In this document: positions 1-13,900 of the stretch, in pieces
How the letters are laid out: every line of letters begins with the position of its first letter
How positions within the stretch are numbered: the first letter of the stretch is position 1
Assembly (NCBI RefSeq): GCF_021347895.1
Contig: NC_067118.1
Coordinates: 36,879,755 to 36,943,754 of the forward strand
DNA from: Acanthochromis polyacanthus
Lineage: Eukaryota > Chordata > Actinopteri > Pomacentridae
DNA: 64,000 nucleotides
Direction of reading: 5' to 3'
Position numbers and translations under genes: made by a program
The notes under the pieces: generated by a model
What the model was told of the DNA's origin: nothing
The model's input: the letters and a program-made list of their open reading frames with translations, nothing else
Databases searched by the model: none

Positions 1-3000
1 TTGTCAAATGCCACATGGAACTGCTCAGCCCTCTTAATCCCACAGGCATATGCTTGCATTTCAGGACTGTGTCATGCAGGAGAATGAAGATCACTATCAC
101 ACAGATCTTTTCTCTCTCTTCCTCCTGTACAAACATAGAAGTCTGCTACTTTAACTCTGCCATTGTGACCTACACTTCCTGCTAAGCAACACCTTGCAAT
201 CTGTCTAGGCTTCTCCTTCCTCTGAAGCCTAAACATGAGCTGCTTCACTGCCTTTTGAATGTGAAGTCAGCAACTATGTGTGCCAAAGCAAAGTAACAAA
301 ATCTAAGAAGAAATAATAAGTCAGAATCTCACCCTAAAACAGTCCAACCATAGGTTAGTCCTCTTCTGTTATCTCTCTGAGTTTGGCTTTGGTCTTTGTA
401 GTTAAACCATCCTCTTATGTTGCACTTCCACTCTTCCTGTTGACGTGTAGTAGAAACTGGTTAAGGTTAAGTTTCCCAAACTGATGGTAGATCTATCCTT
501 CCCCTCCCTCCATTCCTCCTACTGGCCAGTTACGTTGTCACATCAGTCACGTCCCAACATAGACTCTGCTGTCCTATGTCAGGCAACGTGCTCTCGCCCT
601 CTCATCCTGATTACAGAAGATTTAAGGATTAAGAGAAAGAAACAGACAGCAGCCAACCTTGCTCTCCTTACAGTCTGTTGAGTTGGTCTGCTCTCTCTTT
701 CTTCCCTCTCTCACTCGTCTCCACGACTCTCTCAGAATCTGCACATCCACAGCTCTCTGCTGCCCGTCTGTTGTGTCAGAGCAAGCCTCTCTAACTGTCC
801 AAAAAGTGCTGTGACTGAATCATGGAGGCTGTGTCTCCCAAATCTGAGGACCCCCTGCCTGAATTATTCCAGTGTGTCTCTGTGATGGTAGTCTGTGCTC
901 TGTTTTCCCATGGAAATCCTTTTGCAGGGACAGCAAACTAACCCTGCTGTTGCTCTAAGCCAGGGGGCCCTTGGTGGTAATTATTCCCATGACAGGGATG
1001 ACACACATAGAGACATGCTTGGAAACACATGGATGCAAACACGCAAATACAAGATGCTACACACACAATAGCAGTTATTGTGCGTGCATATAGATGCTGT
1101 AAAAATGGGCAAGGCCTGCATGCTTACATGATAAGATGTTTAGAAAACACAGTAAACTTACAAAGTTTTCACATTAGTCTACATTTTATAATCATGTACA
1201 GGAGAAGTTCAAATGAGAGCATCCATATATTGTGTTACAGTTACAGGTGTATATGTAAGATATAAATCCCCCTCAGTGTTTACAATGTGCACCTTTCCTC
1301 CCTCAATAAAAAAAAGAAAAAAGGCAAAAGACTTTTATTTTAAAAAACACTAACATTACTTATATATGCAACAATGCCTCTGTCAAAGGTGAGATTCTTT
1401 TTTTTAACTATTTCAAACAAAGATATGTGTAATAAGTTTCAAATGTGCAGAAAGTTGTGAATGTGAGCAGAATTCATGAGCTACTAATGTTAACAGGTTT
1501 ATAAATGCACTAAAATGAATCAGTCCGTCACTGATAAGGTGCCACATGCACATTTAAAGAGTGTACTTCCCCAAAGAAATCTAAATGATATGAATGTTCA
1601 CTCAGCAGTGATATTATTAAATGAGAAAAATCTACAAGTGAATGAATATGTGAATGCAATGCAGAATACCAGACAGTTTTACTGCATTATAGTTTAGATT
1701 GTTTGTGTTTCCTTTGCATAAATAAAGTCGTTTACATAAACTGATGCAACAATGCACAAACCGATACACTGATATTGACCAGAATGCAAAAAAAAGGAAG
1801 TGTTTGATGCTCAAAATTTCCTGTCAGAGGACCCCAATACCCCCTTTTAAGGGCCCCCAAAGGATCAAGTGAGTCTACACCTGTGGTTTTCATACACAGA
1901 TATTTAAATATCTTTTTAACTTCATGACGCAGTTACAAATTTCACAAGTTTGATAGCTAATCTTATCATGCAGCTATAAGTAAACCTGGTTAATTTTGTG
2001 CTGGCTTAGTTGGCTTAAACTCCACTGTTTAAACTGTGACTACGAGCTTTTGGTTCAGGGGGCTAAATCTCATATGTGGACAGAAATATCGTATTGCCCG
2101 GTTTATTCATAGCATCAGTGACTCAACCACATGGTACCAAAGGTGCATGTAAACAGATTAGCTCTAATATTGAATTGGGGTAAGCCCAAGCCCTGACTTT
2201 GTGTATTTGATTGGGTCCTGCCTTATGTAACAGCTCCTCTCTGTTAGAGGGATGCAGGCTGCCTCCTTCTGATCAAACTGGGAAATGCAGCGCTCAAAGA
2301 ATGAAGTTTGTTTATGTGCCGTCATTCAGCAGGATGTTCGGACAGCTCATGAAATATGGCTGTAACATTAATCCTCGCTGCAGGTTTCAGCTACTGTCGG
2401 CATCCCCTCCAAATAGATCTGCAAACCTATAACAAGGCACATCTTGTTTGCTTTTAACTTACATGTCCACAGTACACTTTTAACAAGTTATTATCAAATC
2501 CTCGCCCTTAATAAGCAACATTATTTCAATATGAGATATGCATCGGTGTAGAGACCCGTCTCGACTGACTAAAGCCATTGTAATAAACTGGACAGTCATT
2601 CAAAAGCTCTTTAATCCTGAGAATTATAGTTGCTTATCTGTTGTGAAGAGTTAGCAAACATAGGTATGTTGCTGATAGCAGCCAGCTGAAGCTGACACAC
2701 CTCCAACATCACAATCCCACTAAATCGCATCAAATGCCCAAGGCAGCTCCTTATAAGAGGGTGCCTTCAGGCTGCAAACCATCAGATCAGACCTGGAGCA
2801 TGACACTATCCTGACCCATTACTCAAAAGGTGCTAAGTTTAGCCACAAGGGCCTGAGGTGGGTCTTTGCTCCTTACTGATAAGAAACGCAGGAAGAGTAG
2901 AAAAGGGCATGCCTGAGGGCAAAGATTATAGCCTGTGAGACCAAAACAGAAATGAAATTGACAGGAAATAATACGGAGGAAAGGGAAGTCTGTTTGGCAC

Positions 3001-6000
3001 GACAGGGCGGAGTAGTGATTGAGTGTGTGCTTTCAGTGTTTTCCTTTATCCTTTCAGATGTACAAGAAAGGTCAAGCTGCTTTACCAGATGAGGGCAGCA
3101 TAGCACATGCAGCAAACTGAGTTTGTCCTAGAAGTCGTTGCTCTGGTTTCTCCAAGAAAATCCAACACGTTTGACAAATAATTACGAATCCGATGTATGG
3201 GTTAAAGAACATTTTGTTCTGTTTCCCACCTCCTAATTGTACTCAGACTTTCCTTTTAGGGTCAGAGTTATTTTCTTCCTATTCCGCAAATTCCTCACGG
3301 AGTCATTCACTCATCACTGCAAAAGGCAGCCCAACTTCTCCCCAGACGCCCCAGTACCCAGCAGAAGTCAGTGGTGGAGCAGAAGAACTTGGAAAGAGGC
3401 TTGGGACGCAATGAACTAAGTTTAGCCAGCTTAGTGACTGATTCTAAAGACAACCATGTGCTCAGCTAATATTAGACTGCTGGCAGCCTCTCCAGGACTG
3501 ATCTTACCAGCACTTTGCTCAGACTCTGTGAGCATCTGCTATATGATTTCCTTCTATGTGGCTAAAGACATAAAGATCTTATGGTATTTGTCTGAAAGAA
3601 TCTAAACGCATTCTGGAATCAGGTGAATGGAAGGAAACAGCTGAACTCGTTTGTGCAAGGCAAAGAGGAGGATTTTTGGGTGATTTGGGAAAAGTTATTA
3701 CAATGGGAAGTGGAGGTTTGTGTTGTTTGTGCTTTGACTCAGGCGAATGGGGTAACAAGTGCAGAAAGACATGACGAGTTCAGAGCAGGAGTAAACAAAT
3801 AAGTGCTGGGTTATTTAAGGAAATACACAGACCTAAAGTATAAAGTATACTAAGCTCTCTGCTATCTAAGATGTAGATATAACTACAACATGTAATTTAT
3901 TAAACCCTCAGTGTAGAACTTTTGTCTGCCACTTCTGGCAGTGAGAGTAATAACACAAACAATGCATCCTCAGAGATTTACCCTTACTGTGTTATTCTTG
4001 CTTTCTTTTACAGACTTTTCTCTGATTTCCGAGTTCTCTTTTTATTTGGAACGTCAGAAACATGCCTCCTACATTATTATTCCACAGGTTCTGCCTTACT
4101 CTTTGTTTTTGTAGCCTTCTACATCTCCATTGTAGTTTTTAATGAATGGTCTGACTCTCCAGATGTAGATTGCAGTTATAAGGCTTACATTTCCATTGTC
4201 TTTCTTCTCCCTGTCTGCTATTTATGCGGCACAATTTTCAAACCCTCTTCACTACAGGAAACAACAGCATCTCGTAAAGCGGCCCTGATGGGTTATTTTT
4301 CTTGGGTAAATTAAGCATTTTAATGATGGCGCTCATCTTTCTCCTTGCAAATGTTCCACCAAAAGAATTATCCAGTGTCTGTTTTCAGGGGAAACCATCG
4401 TTGTATTCTTTGGTAAGCACCGCCAAAGATAATTGTGATTGGTTAAAGTCAACACAAACAAGAGCATTTTCTCCCCTCCCTTAAAGCAGAAGGATAACAA
4501 AGTGCAGTCAGACCATTCTGTGCTGCGGAAAGGTCTGGTTTTGTCAGACGAGTCACTGAGTGATGTGGAAACCTTGTCTGAAGTGGTTGTTGAAAGGAAT
4601 TGTTGCTTCTTCCAACTCCAAACAAAATCACTTTGCTTGTGTTGCCACATATTTACTCTGCCTGCACCAGTCATTTCTCCGAGATCCTCAAAGCTGACAG
4701 ATATTTACTGAACTAAGCCCTGATAAAAGTTGTACTGATTTATTTGGCTGTTGTGAGATTTCAACTCCTTCATATGTGAAACCTGCATGTCTGTAGGGCA
4801 AATACAGAAAATGGGAAAAGAACGTGAATTAAATCATATAAATGCAAATCATGCAGATTTTAAACTATATTTAGAGTTAGGATCCTAAAGAATAACTAGT
4901 ACAGATTTTGGTACAATTTTGGAGGCTACTTTAACTAATTGAATTAAATTGTTCCAGACCTAGCTCCTAGGTTATTAGGAGAATGTCTCCTTAAAGAGCC
5001 TTCTTACATAAGCTTTCTGGTATCTGGCAGCATTACTTTTTTTTAAAAAATATTTATTGTACGAAGTCCGGAAGAGAAACAGGAAAGAAAGGAGAGAAAG
5101 AAGGGACGACATGTAGCAAAACTTCCCAACTAGAATTGAACTCGGGCCACAAACAATTTAAAACAACTTTAAAACATGTATTAATAAAGCTATTCCTCAA
5201 GAAATACACATAAATCCTGTGAACTGATATCATAAAACCTCCTGTTCTTTCAAAGGCATTACATAGCATCTTCGTTTTCCACATACTGCCACGAGTCTTA
5301 AAGGTACAAGATGCAAAAATTATGTCACTGAAATGAAAATGATTCCATAAAATTATGTCAAATGCAAAACCCAGTTCACAGGGTTATTTGATCCAACCAC
5401 AGAATAACTGGGACAAGAGATCGCACTTTTTTCCCCTGGTGTCATAAATTGTTACATTTACTCTTGACTCTATAACTTTTAAAATCCCTGAAGATGAGTA
5501 AAAAATACAAAAGCTGTATCGAAGTTAAGAATTGTTTCTTGAAACCCTGGAAGTCTGTGTTTTTGACACTGCAGTTTCAAGGTGTTTATGCTCACCCATT
5601 GTGTTCAGCGCTTGTTTCACTGATATTGTGTTTTCCAGCAAATCAAAAACACCATATGGGGATCTTAGAAGAGAAAAACTTGATTTTCACCAAAGGGATT
5701 GTAAGGGACTGAGCTGCAAAACACGAGAACTCGCAGCTGAATTCAAAACAGGGTTTTGCTTTCACCCAAAATGACAAAGTTACAAAAAAATAATGGTAAA
5801 TTCAGGCCCATAAAAGAACTTAACTAAGGCTGTAAGCAACATAATAACTCTGTACTGACCTCACTGATCGCACAAAATCATAACAGACTGGAAAAACACT
5901 GAACAAAAGGGGATATAAACTGATCAGACCAGCTACACACAATAGGGGCAACATAAAACTCACACACCTGAACTAACAACAAAAAGCTCAAAACAGTACT

Positions 6001-8450
6001 ATTTGTCTCCTTAATCAAAAGAATCACAATAACCAGACCCACAATATTTCTAAATACCAAACACAAATTAAACGAAAAAAGTAAAATTTACATCAAATAA
6101 ACTTGGTCCACCCCTTCACGTTGCAGGTACTTGGTATGGTCTGATTGGCAGCTCTGGTATAAAAGCCTGAAGCTCCTCTGAAGACACTTTTGGCTGAAAC
6201 CTGTCAGATGACCACAGCTGCAGAAGAACGGACAATGCAGTACCGGTAAGACAAAAATGTTCGTACGACTTTAAAAATAGCCCAGTGCTGAAGATACAAA
6301 AATCAACTAAATGTCCGTACATAGAACAGTACATAGAAATTTGTGGTTTTTGTGTTCCAGCTAAAGTACAGTGACTGGGATTACTGACATTCTTGGTTGG
6401 AAGTCTGCAAGTGTGGTCTTCTTAAAAAATAAATACAATGGAACACATACAATTGCTGACCAAAGAAATAGTAATTAAAATAAGGTTTTAGATGTTATTT
6501 ACATGTTAAAATGCTAATGTATTAAAAAAACAAATATTTTAATAAGCTTCCTTTAGGGGAGAATCACCGTGTGCCACTATAATAAAAGTTATTGATGTTT
6601 CTGCCTTATGTTTTCTTCAAATTCAAAATTACTGTCAATATTTGACACTGGAAGGTCTTCTCACAGCAGGCATTTTAATCTGTCATAGTAGGAAAAGCAG
6701 AAGTATTAACAGTGACATTAACGATCAAGTCTAACCTGCAAAATACCAGGAACCTGAAACTGAAGCAGCTGAAAAGTGTTAAGCCACCGTTAGCTAATTA
6801 TCCTGTGACATGTTTTTTTGGCATTTCTATTTGTTTTTATTCTGTTTTTGGATGTGGAACCTGATGAGATTATGCTGCAGCGTTTTGTTTCTCTGAGCTA
6901 CATCTGGTTTTCTTAAAAAGAAGTAAATGCCCAGTGAATAAAGGAATGAAATATGAGAACAGAATTGAAAACTAAAGCAAAAGCCTCTACTGTGTTTGAC
7001 CAAAACAGGACAGCGTGAGGATCTGAGGCTGCATTTAGACTCGGTGGAGGTTAATAAGAATGGGATGTTGTCCAAAATGTTCCTGAGTTAAAATTAATAA
7101 AAGTCCATCAAAAAAATTATACTAATTTGTTGGCAGTTGTACAAAGATTTACTTTAGTAATAAATGAGCAGTCAGAGTTTCCACTTGCTTAAAATGCAAA
7201 CACTGATTTGCTGCAAACACTGTGGTGCAATATTTAATGTTTCTTCAGCTTGGATGCCAAAACTGAGAATAATTGAACAACAGGCTTTGTTCAAACTTTA
7301 CTTTCTTATCAAAAATGATAAAATTTCAAGCTCATACTTTACATGAATGATCACTTAATCTTGAAGATTTTTGGAGCAATCTCATGCTCATAACTTATTG
7401 TGTCAAACCAAGAAATAATGAATAAAGAGTCTGAGGTCCCGTTACAACAAAATGTTCAATTATGTCTGCATTTAGTAGTCTCAAATAAACATTCAATGCC
7501 ATTTATTTAATATTTTAGTTGCTTTTTGAAAACCGCTCTGCTGTTTGTTGTTTGTACCATTGCTCTGCTTGTTTTGTGATGTGCTGGATGTCAGGATAAA
7601 TGTTGGTTTGTTGTCCACATCTTCTGTGTAAACTGAAATATCTTCAAAACTGTTGAATGCAATGGATGGAAATTTTGTTCGGACGTGCTCGGCTGCCTCA
7701 GATTTTTGATTCAGTACATGCTAAAACAAATTAGTTCTCATCGTCTTTTGTGTTAAGTGCTAATTTACAAAGTTTTGGATGTTAACACTTTACAATTTAG
7801 TTATTTATATTTTTTGTCTGAGTAATGTGACACAAATTCAAAAGTGCAAAAGTAAAATTTACAGATTTCCCATGGAAGAATGCATGTAAACGCTGCAGTG
7901 ACTAATTAAAAGATCATAGAAACCTCGTTACGACGTTTGAACCTGATTAAAGGTAAATAAAATAATGATGAAAAATTAGCAAGTTAGACACACACACATG
8001 CACATACATGGCCTGCAGCCTCAAACTGTTAGTAAATAATGCTGCAAGCCTCGTGATTTAAATGGCAAATAATTATTAAAGTAGCCACAAACAAACAGTT
8101 TGAATGATTAGTACTCGGGCGGTGGAAGAAGTTGAGTAAAATGTGCGTGCCGTTGGTGACAGTCTCCTAAATAGTTAAGCTTCATGGGCTGTGTGTTCAT
8201 ACCTTATTTGGGGCTGCCCTACTGCTCAGAGTTCACACAATGCATGTGTCACTGTCTGAGACTTGGGTAAAGATGAAGAGAGAGTGTAGGGTGCCATGAT
8301 AGTTCAAAGGAAAGACTAAAACAGAAAGCAAGAGATAAAGAAAAGATTGAGATAGTTTGAGATTGGGGAGAAAATTCAGGTAGCAAAGACAAAGAGAAAG
8401 AAGAGAGAGAATGATGGAGGGAGGTGAGGTTTTGGGGAGGGGGTGGTGAT
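1..8450. other. Upstream DNA with no recognised gene
   Basis: No coding exon, RNA gene or complete mobile element could be supported here. Open frames are short, not family-like and mostly AT-rich. The longest is 130 codons at 3922-4314 on the plus strand (see findings). Simple A- and T-runs are frequent. This is probably intergenic sequence or the upstream regulatory region of arhgef25, but nothing in the sequence proves a regulatory role. Confidence 0.5.
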
Positions 8451-8971
8451 CCTCTATAGCCAATGAAGAACAAGAAAGGAGGATTTCAGGGAGGGTGATG
8501 TGCTCAGTCACCACTCTCCATTCCAGCCTTCAGAGAAGACAGAGGAAGATCAAGTTCACAGAAGGATCTCCTTATTTCAAGAATGACAAAGACGAGGACA
8601 GAACACTCAGAAGGAGGCCCCGAAAGTTTTTCTACCTGCGTTTTCAGGACAAGCTTCTGCTGAGAGCTCAAATCAGACTGAGCCAGAGAGACACTTGCAG
8701 GCAGCTCACCTGTGGGAGAAAGACGAGCTCTGAAGGCTCCCAGGCCCAGACAGACACCAGCCCTCCTCTTCCTGGATCAATTACTCTCATGCATGAGGTT
8801 TCCTGTGTGTCGGGGTAGAACGAGGTCAGCTCGGGTCCAATCTGCGGCGGGGAGGGAGCAGAAAACAGGAGGACGAGACAGACGGAGGACACGGAGAGGC
8901 GAACGCTGCATCCGAGTTGGAGATCCAAGGTTGCAACAGCAGTGGAGAGTTTTTGTTTGGCACTGGGGAGG

Positions 8972-9067
8972 ATGAAGGCTCTGCAGAAGAATCAGGGACG
9001 CACTGACCAGATGTTGGGAGCCATAGCTGACATGCTTACTTCTGTGGCTATGCCCAATCAACAGTGG
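8972..9067 (+). CDS. arhgef25: Alternative first coding exon 1b of arhgef25
   Basis: A 32-codon open stretch begins at an ATG (8972) and ends in Trp immediately before a good donor (GTGAGG at 9068), phase 0. It contains GRTDQMLGAIADML. From memory, the longer mammalian ARHGEF25 isoform starts with a different N-terminus that also begins Met-Lys and carries a GRTD-x-x-LG-x4-ML pattern. That resemblance, plus phase agreement with exon 1c and exon 2, is why I assign it. It has no cysteine, so this N-terminus lacks the lipidation cluster of exon 1a. The 5' UTR probably lies in 8.5-8.97 kb, and the transcription start is not visible. It could still be a chance ORF, but the combined evidence makes that unlikely. 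Confidence 0.72.
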
Positions 9068-9331
9068 GTGAGGTGTAACTCTGTTGTCCTGCCGGCTCCG
9101 TTGACATCCGTTTGTGTATTTACTGTGTGTTTATATGAAAGCATAATGCCACAAATTCAAAAGGACAGGAAAATAACGGCAAGAGACACATATGGAGGTG
9201 TTTTTCGGGGCTTGCAGAGCGTGACGTCTGACTTATCTTGGGCTAACATCGTGACATACCAGGTTTATTTTGTGTCATCGCTATAACTTGGCTATAAACC
9301 TAAAATGGTCAAGACAGACCAGCACAGAAGG

Positions 9332-9352
9332 GAGAGAGAGAGAGAGAGAGAG
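9332..9352. repeat. (GA)n microsatellite
   Basis: About ten GA units in the intron after exon 1b. Simple repeat with no other feature attached. Confidence 0.9.
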
Positions 9353-10186
9353 GGATGGAAAGGCTGCTAGTCTCTGTTCAGTGCTTGGCAGGAATTTTGG
9401 ATGTTTCAGAGTACAGGGAGCAGAGTGGTGGTGATTAAACATTTGACCATAAACAAAGTCATGCAGGTCTTATGCCTCACTGTGACCGTGCAAATTTATT
9501 CTTGTCCCTTCTGCCCTTTTCTTTTCTGAAGTTATGCAGCTGAAAAGAAAATACTACAAGTCATTTTGAATGGTTGCAACAGCAGCAACATCAGCCTTTT
9601 CACTCTTTGAATCAACCACTTCAAACTGTTCTCGTCTAAACCAATAGTGTTCTCATTCAATTTATATTTATTGAGCTTGATTTACCCTCAGTGTGCATTT
9701 TTGACACATTTAGAGCTGAGATCAAACATGCAGAGGTCAGGGTGTAGCAGAAAGTCAAGCAGATTCATCTTTCAAGCCTCTTTTCTCTTTGAAAAATGTT
9801 TATCTTGATAAATCATTTCCTCTCAGGCATATAGTGGTGAAAACCACAACAGTGAATCTAATCGCCCTCTATCCCTGCAGAAGAGGTGATAACTCTGCTT
9901 GCCTCTATTAACCTCTACTTTGGTGCTGCTGGGCTTTAAATACAGATTGAAACTGCTGTCTGAGAAGCTGTTTTTTTACAAGCTCTGTGGCAAAAGTGGG
10001 ACCTCGTTTCCATTGCATTCTTGTTCGGTGCGTAATGGAGAAATGGATGAAAAAGATGCAGGGAATTGTGGAAAAAGTCAGCCACTGGTATATTGTTTTG
10101 TGGTTCCGTGACCATAAGTACTCTGTACAATCTTACAATCACTTCCTCCTTGAGAGCAGGGCTGACAAAGGCATCTCTGTGTGCAG

Positions 10187-10325
10187 CTCTCAGAGGGGGG
10201 TGAGGCAGACCTCCCATCAAGCGAGGAGGAGAAGGGGCCTGTCCAGGGCCAGTGGGAGCCAGAGGGGCTGGACTGGGAGCAACAGGCCGCCACCACAGAA
10301 ACCCCAGAGAGGACAGAACGAACAG
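10187..10325 (+). CDS. arhgef25: Alternative exon 1c of arhgef25 (acidic linker)
   Basis: 139 bases bounded by an acceptor (GTGTGCAG ending 10186) and a strong donor (GTAAGA at 10326). Read in phase 0 it gives 46 open codons plus one base, an acidic Glu/Pro/Thr-rich stretch starting LSEGGEADLPSSEEE and ending ETPERTERT. It leaves phase 1, exactly what exon 2 at 44628 needs: the split codon G|AT gives Asp before [10 protein letters not shown]. Exon 1b ends in phase 0, so 1b-1c-2 reads through without a stop. Low-complexity acidic linkers are poorly conserved, so the call rests on splice sites and phase. Transcript data would settle it. Confidence 0.62.
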
Positions 10326-10568
10326 GTAAGACCTGAATGAGCTGCACTGAGTGACAAACCACACTGTGACCCCGAACCTTCAGCTATTTAAACACAGGCC
10401 CTCACCAAACCAGTCAAACCCTCCAGCTTTGATTCTTCGTGCGAAACGTCTCAGATTTCTGTGCAGCAGCATTTAAAACAGCCTCCTCAGCCATGTGTGT
10501 CCTAGTAATGAAAACCTAGTTTTATACAGGCAATACTGATTCAGGATTCATGACAGTAACCCCACCCC

Positions 10569-10795
10569 AACCCCTCACCCCAGCTGGCTGAGGGAGATGG
10601 GTGCCTTCCCTGAGTCTAGTTCTGTTGAAGGTTTTTATTTATTTTTTGGTTCTTTCCCAAGGTTGCTGACTGCTTGCTCATAGAGAATCAAGGGCAGCTT
10701 TGGATTGTTGGGTTCTCTTTTCTTTGTTGAAAATATCTTAAATGCTCAGATGACATATATTGTGAATTGGTGTCATATAAATTGAATGAACCTTT
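10569..10795 (+). repeat. Degenerate L2-type LINE 3' end
   Basis: The order of short blocks matches the 3' region of the common teleost L2 family: GGCTGAGGGAGATGG, a poly-T/TTCTTTCCC segment, GCTTGCTCATAG, GATTGTTGGGTTCTCT, and a terminal CATATAAATTGAATGAA. It is strongly diverged and carries no coding part. Recognised from memory of the family; no alignment was run. Confidence 0.6.
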
Positions 10796-10873
10796 GTTAA
10801 ATCAGTAGAATAGATATTTACCGTCTTTGTTAATCAGCATCAGAAGGCAGTTTAGCAACTCTCTGGGTTAGCA

Positions 10874-10907
10874 CATAGACTGTATATAAAGATATATACA
10901 GTCTATG
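10874..10907. repeat. Perfect 15-bp-arm palindrome
   Basis: CATAGACTGTATATA (10874-10888) is followed by a 4-base loop AAGA and its exact reverse complement (10893-10907). AGACTGTATATA palindromes are common MITE cores in fish genomes, so this is probably a MITE fragment rather than a functional hairpin. Confidence 0.75.
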
Positions 10908-13900
10908 GTTAACAGCATACGACAGAGAAGGACAATCATAAGCTAAAAAACACAATTGAACTGTGTAAGAGTTCAAAATTGTGCTAGATCTATAATCAAT
11001 ACTCAGTTCCTGGAATCATATTTGGAGCATTTTCCATCATTTGAACCAGTTATTTTCTGTTAAATTGCTAATATCAGACTCAGAGCTCCATTATTTTCAT
11101 GCGATTTCTAGTTTTGAGATGACCTCAGTGTTTGCTTTGTTCCATTTTGCATCTATTTGAGTTTATTTTTGTCTTTCCTAAAATTGTTTTCAGTCTTTCT
11201 GTAATCCTTTGGGGCACTTCCTGTTGTTTTTGTGTGTCTTTGTAGTTGTTTTGTTTCAGTTTGCAGTTATTTTGCACCCGTTTGTCTTAATATTTCATCT
11301 GTTTTCATCAGTTTGATGTCACTTTGTGGACGTTTGTTGGTCTTTTCTGTATTTTTGTTTCTGTTTGCATTGGTTTTACATCAGTTTGTGCTGCTCAGCC
11401 TACAGCAGTTTGATGTCAGTTCAGCCTGTTCTTGCTATGTTAGCCACATGTGCATCAAAACAGGCCCATCTGCCATATCTGATGGTGGTCATTAGCAGTA
11501 ATAACTTCAGGGAAAGTATCAGATTGGAGTCACCTGAGTTGTTAGTGGTTCACTCTTATTAAACTCCACCTTCTGTATCCTCTATTAGCACTGATAGCGG
11601 TAAATTGCTTCACTGTAATGTACCATACATAAGTGCGTGAGAGGGAGAAAGAGTTCTTGTGTGTACGCATATACACAAGCAATACTTTCCAGATGGGGCA
11701 AGAAAACATGTTCAGCTGCCCCCCCTCTCCTTCCCCTTCTGCCCCATCACTGTTGGTTGAACTTGTTCTGATTTTGCTGTGAAAGGGTTGCGTGCATTGC
11801 CATTTTCCTCGAGTGGAATGGAACAAAAAGAGCTTTGTAGCTGGGTTTGGGTTAGAGGGAGTGTGTGTGTGTATATACAGGAGGTTTGGTGGTGTGTACC
11901 ATGTGGCTGCACCGCTAACTGTTGTGCTGAGCAGTATATGGCTTACAGAAGGGGTGTGAGTGAGGCCAGAGGAAGCTGTCAGCGATGCTTATCTGTGATG
12001 GTCTCGCTCAGACGGGGTATGCTGTTGGAGTTAATGCAGCCAAATATTATTTTAAGTCACAACTCCGAGCCCAGAAAAGCAGAAAAAAAAGCAAAGTAGT
12101 GCATTATTCAGGGCCATGCGGATGGATGGCGATCGGTAAAGGAGATTGTTTATTTCAGCCCCGCGCTCATCTGCTCAATTGTTTTTGCTTAGACCGTTTT
12201 CCTCTGGATGGGAAATTGGATGGAAAATCAATGAAACATGAGGCAGAAAAACATCTGAATGACAACAAGATGCAGACATTGTTGTTGTCTAGAGTAGCTT
12301 CGGGTATAATATTTGCATGTATTGGCTGTCTATTTAATCATACCATAGCAAAATTCCCATAAAGGAATAGCATAAATCAATATCGTGAACAAAACTAGTA
12401 CATTTTTTTTTATCTTTGTGTCATAATGAATGATTTTACTTGAGGGAATCTTGTGTAGTTTTTGAAAGAGGTTTTTCAAAAGAAATTAGCAGGCAATTTT
12501 AATTGGTAATTTGACATAATATCGCATTCAATACCCAATAGATAATTTGGAAATATTGTGTTAATGTGCCATTGAACAGGCTTGGTACACCACAGGTGTT
12601 TACTTGTAAAGAAACATTTTTGCTGAAGCTTAAATTGGAGAATATTGCACACTTTTTTTTTTTGCTTATTATATCCTGAAATGGTCTTAAAAAGAAAGAT
12701 TTTTGTTATCCTCATCATATTTCACATAATAATTAAGTTCACCTTTAGACATGTCGACCAGAGGACATGTGAGTGGAATGAGGATAGGCCTCTGCTTTCT
12801 TTAAAGACGTGGTTCATAGGGCCATGACGGCAATCTGTTCTGCGTTAGAGACAAGAGGCCTGCTAGTGACTTTCCAGGGAAAACAGGACAGTGCCAGCCT
12901 CCATGAATTCAAGCTTATTTTGTTCTTCCAATTCATCCCATTTCTCACTCCTTGTTTACTTTGCTCTTCTTCCTTCTTCTTTCTTTGTAGTAAATCTTTG
13001 CTTCTGTCTACTCTGCAATTTGTGTTGTTTCTTTTATTTTGAGTCAAGGCAACGCCCACAGCATCGGTATTTCAGAGCCAGTCTCTTCTTTGAAAACAGA
13101 TTTTTTTTCCTCCTAAAACTCATCAGTTTCTTCCTCTGCTTCTCAGCTCTCTACACTCCCTGCCTTCGTGTTCTCACTCTTCCCAGACAATGTTTCGACA
13201 GTTTTTCGAAGTGTCTTGTTTTTGTAACGCTGATCTGTGATGAATGGCCACGCACTCTGTGTTTTATGGTTTTGTGTTTTTCAAGGTGAGATGCGTGAGG
13301 CCACATCAACAGGACACAGCACTGAACCACTAACAATAACAGTGTTGCACACGACCCTGAAATGCTTACACAAGCTGGTCATTTGCACAAATATACACAC
13401 TTTGCATGCCTCTGTTTAACTTTAATGTGCTTGTATCTAACTGAAAAGACGCATGCTTGTTTCTGGTGCACAAGAAGACAAAGTTTTTCAACAGAATTGC
13501 AATTTCTATGGGAAAATTATACTCTGCACAAAGGTTCTCCATGGCCTACACGCAAGGATAGTACTGTTTTAATGCTTTCGTTCTTAAATTGTGATGCAGT
13601 TTTACTGATTTTCACAAATTCCTACCAATAAAGTCTTGGAATAATTAGTTAATTTCTGATTTGAATGATCAAGTGGTGAGAAATACATTTGAAAACTGTT
13701 TTGTTTAGGGGGACTGTGCACCCATTTTGGCACCCAGCTCCTCATTGGAGTACAAATGAAATCGTTCACCATTTTTGTAATTAATTATGAGTAAACTATG
13801 CTGAAAATCTACGGCTGTGCCCATATCGGGTTTTGTACAAGGCTGGGAGAGTGCACCGTCCAAAGAGAACCACTGATCCCCAAGGACCCAGGGACTGAAC

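Noticed and set aside
6116..6334. Possible retroelement end (TCTGAAGACACTTTTGGCTG-like) at about 6.15-6.25 kb
   Set aside because: The wording resembles some Penelope- or DIRS-type ends, but the match is too short to support.
9936..10364. 142-codon minus-strand ORF across exon 1c
   Set aside because: It is the shadow of a GC-rich plus-strand exon; the plus-strand reading has matching splice sites and phases.
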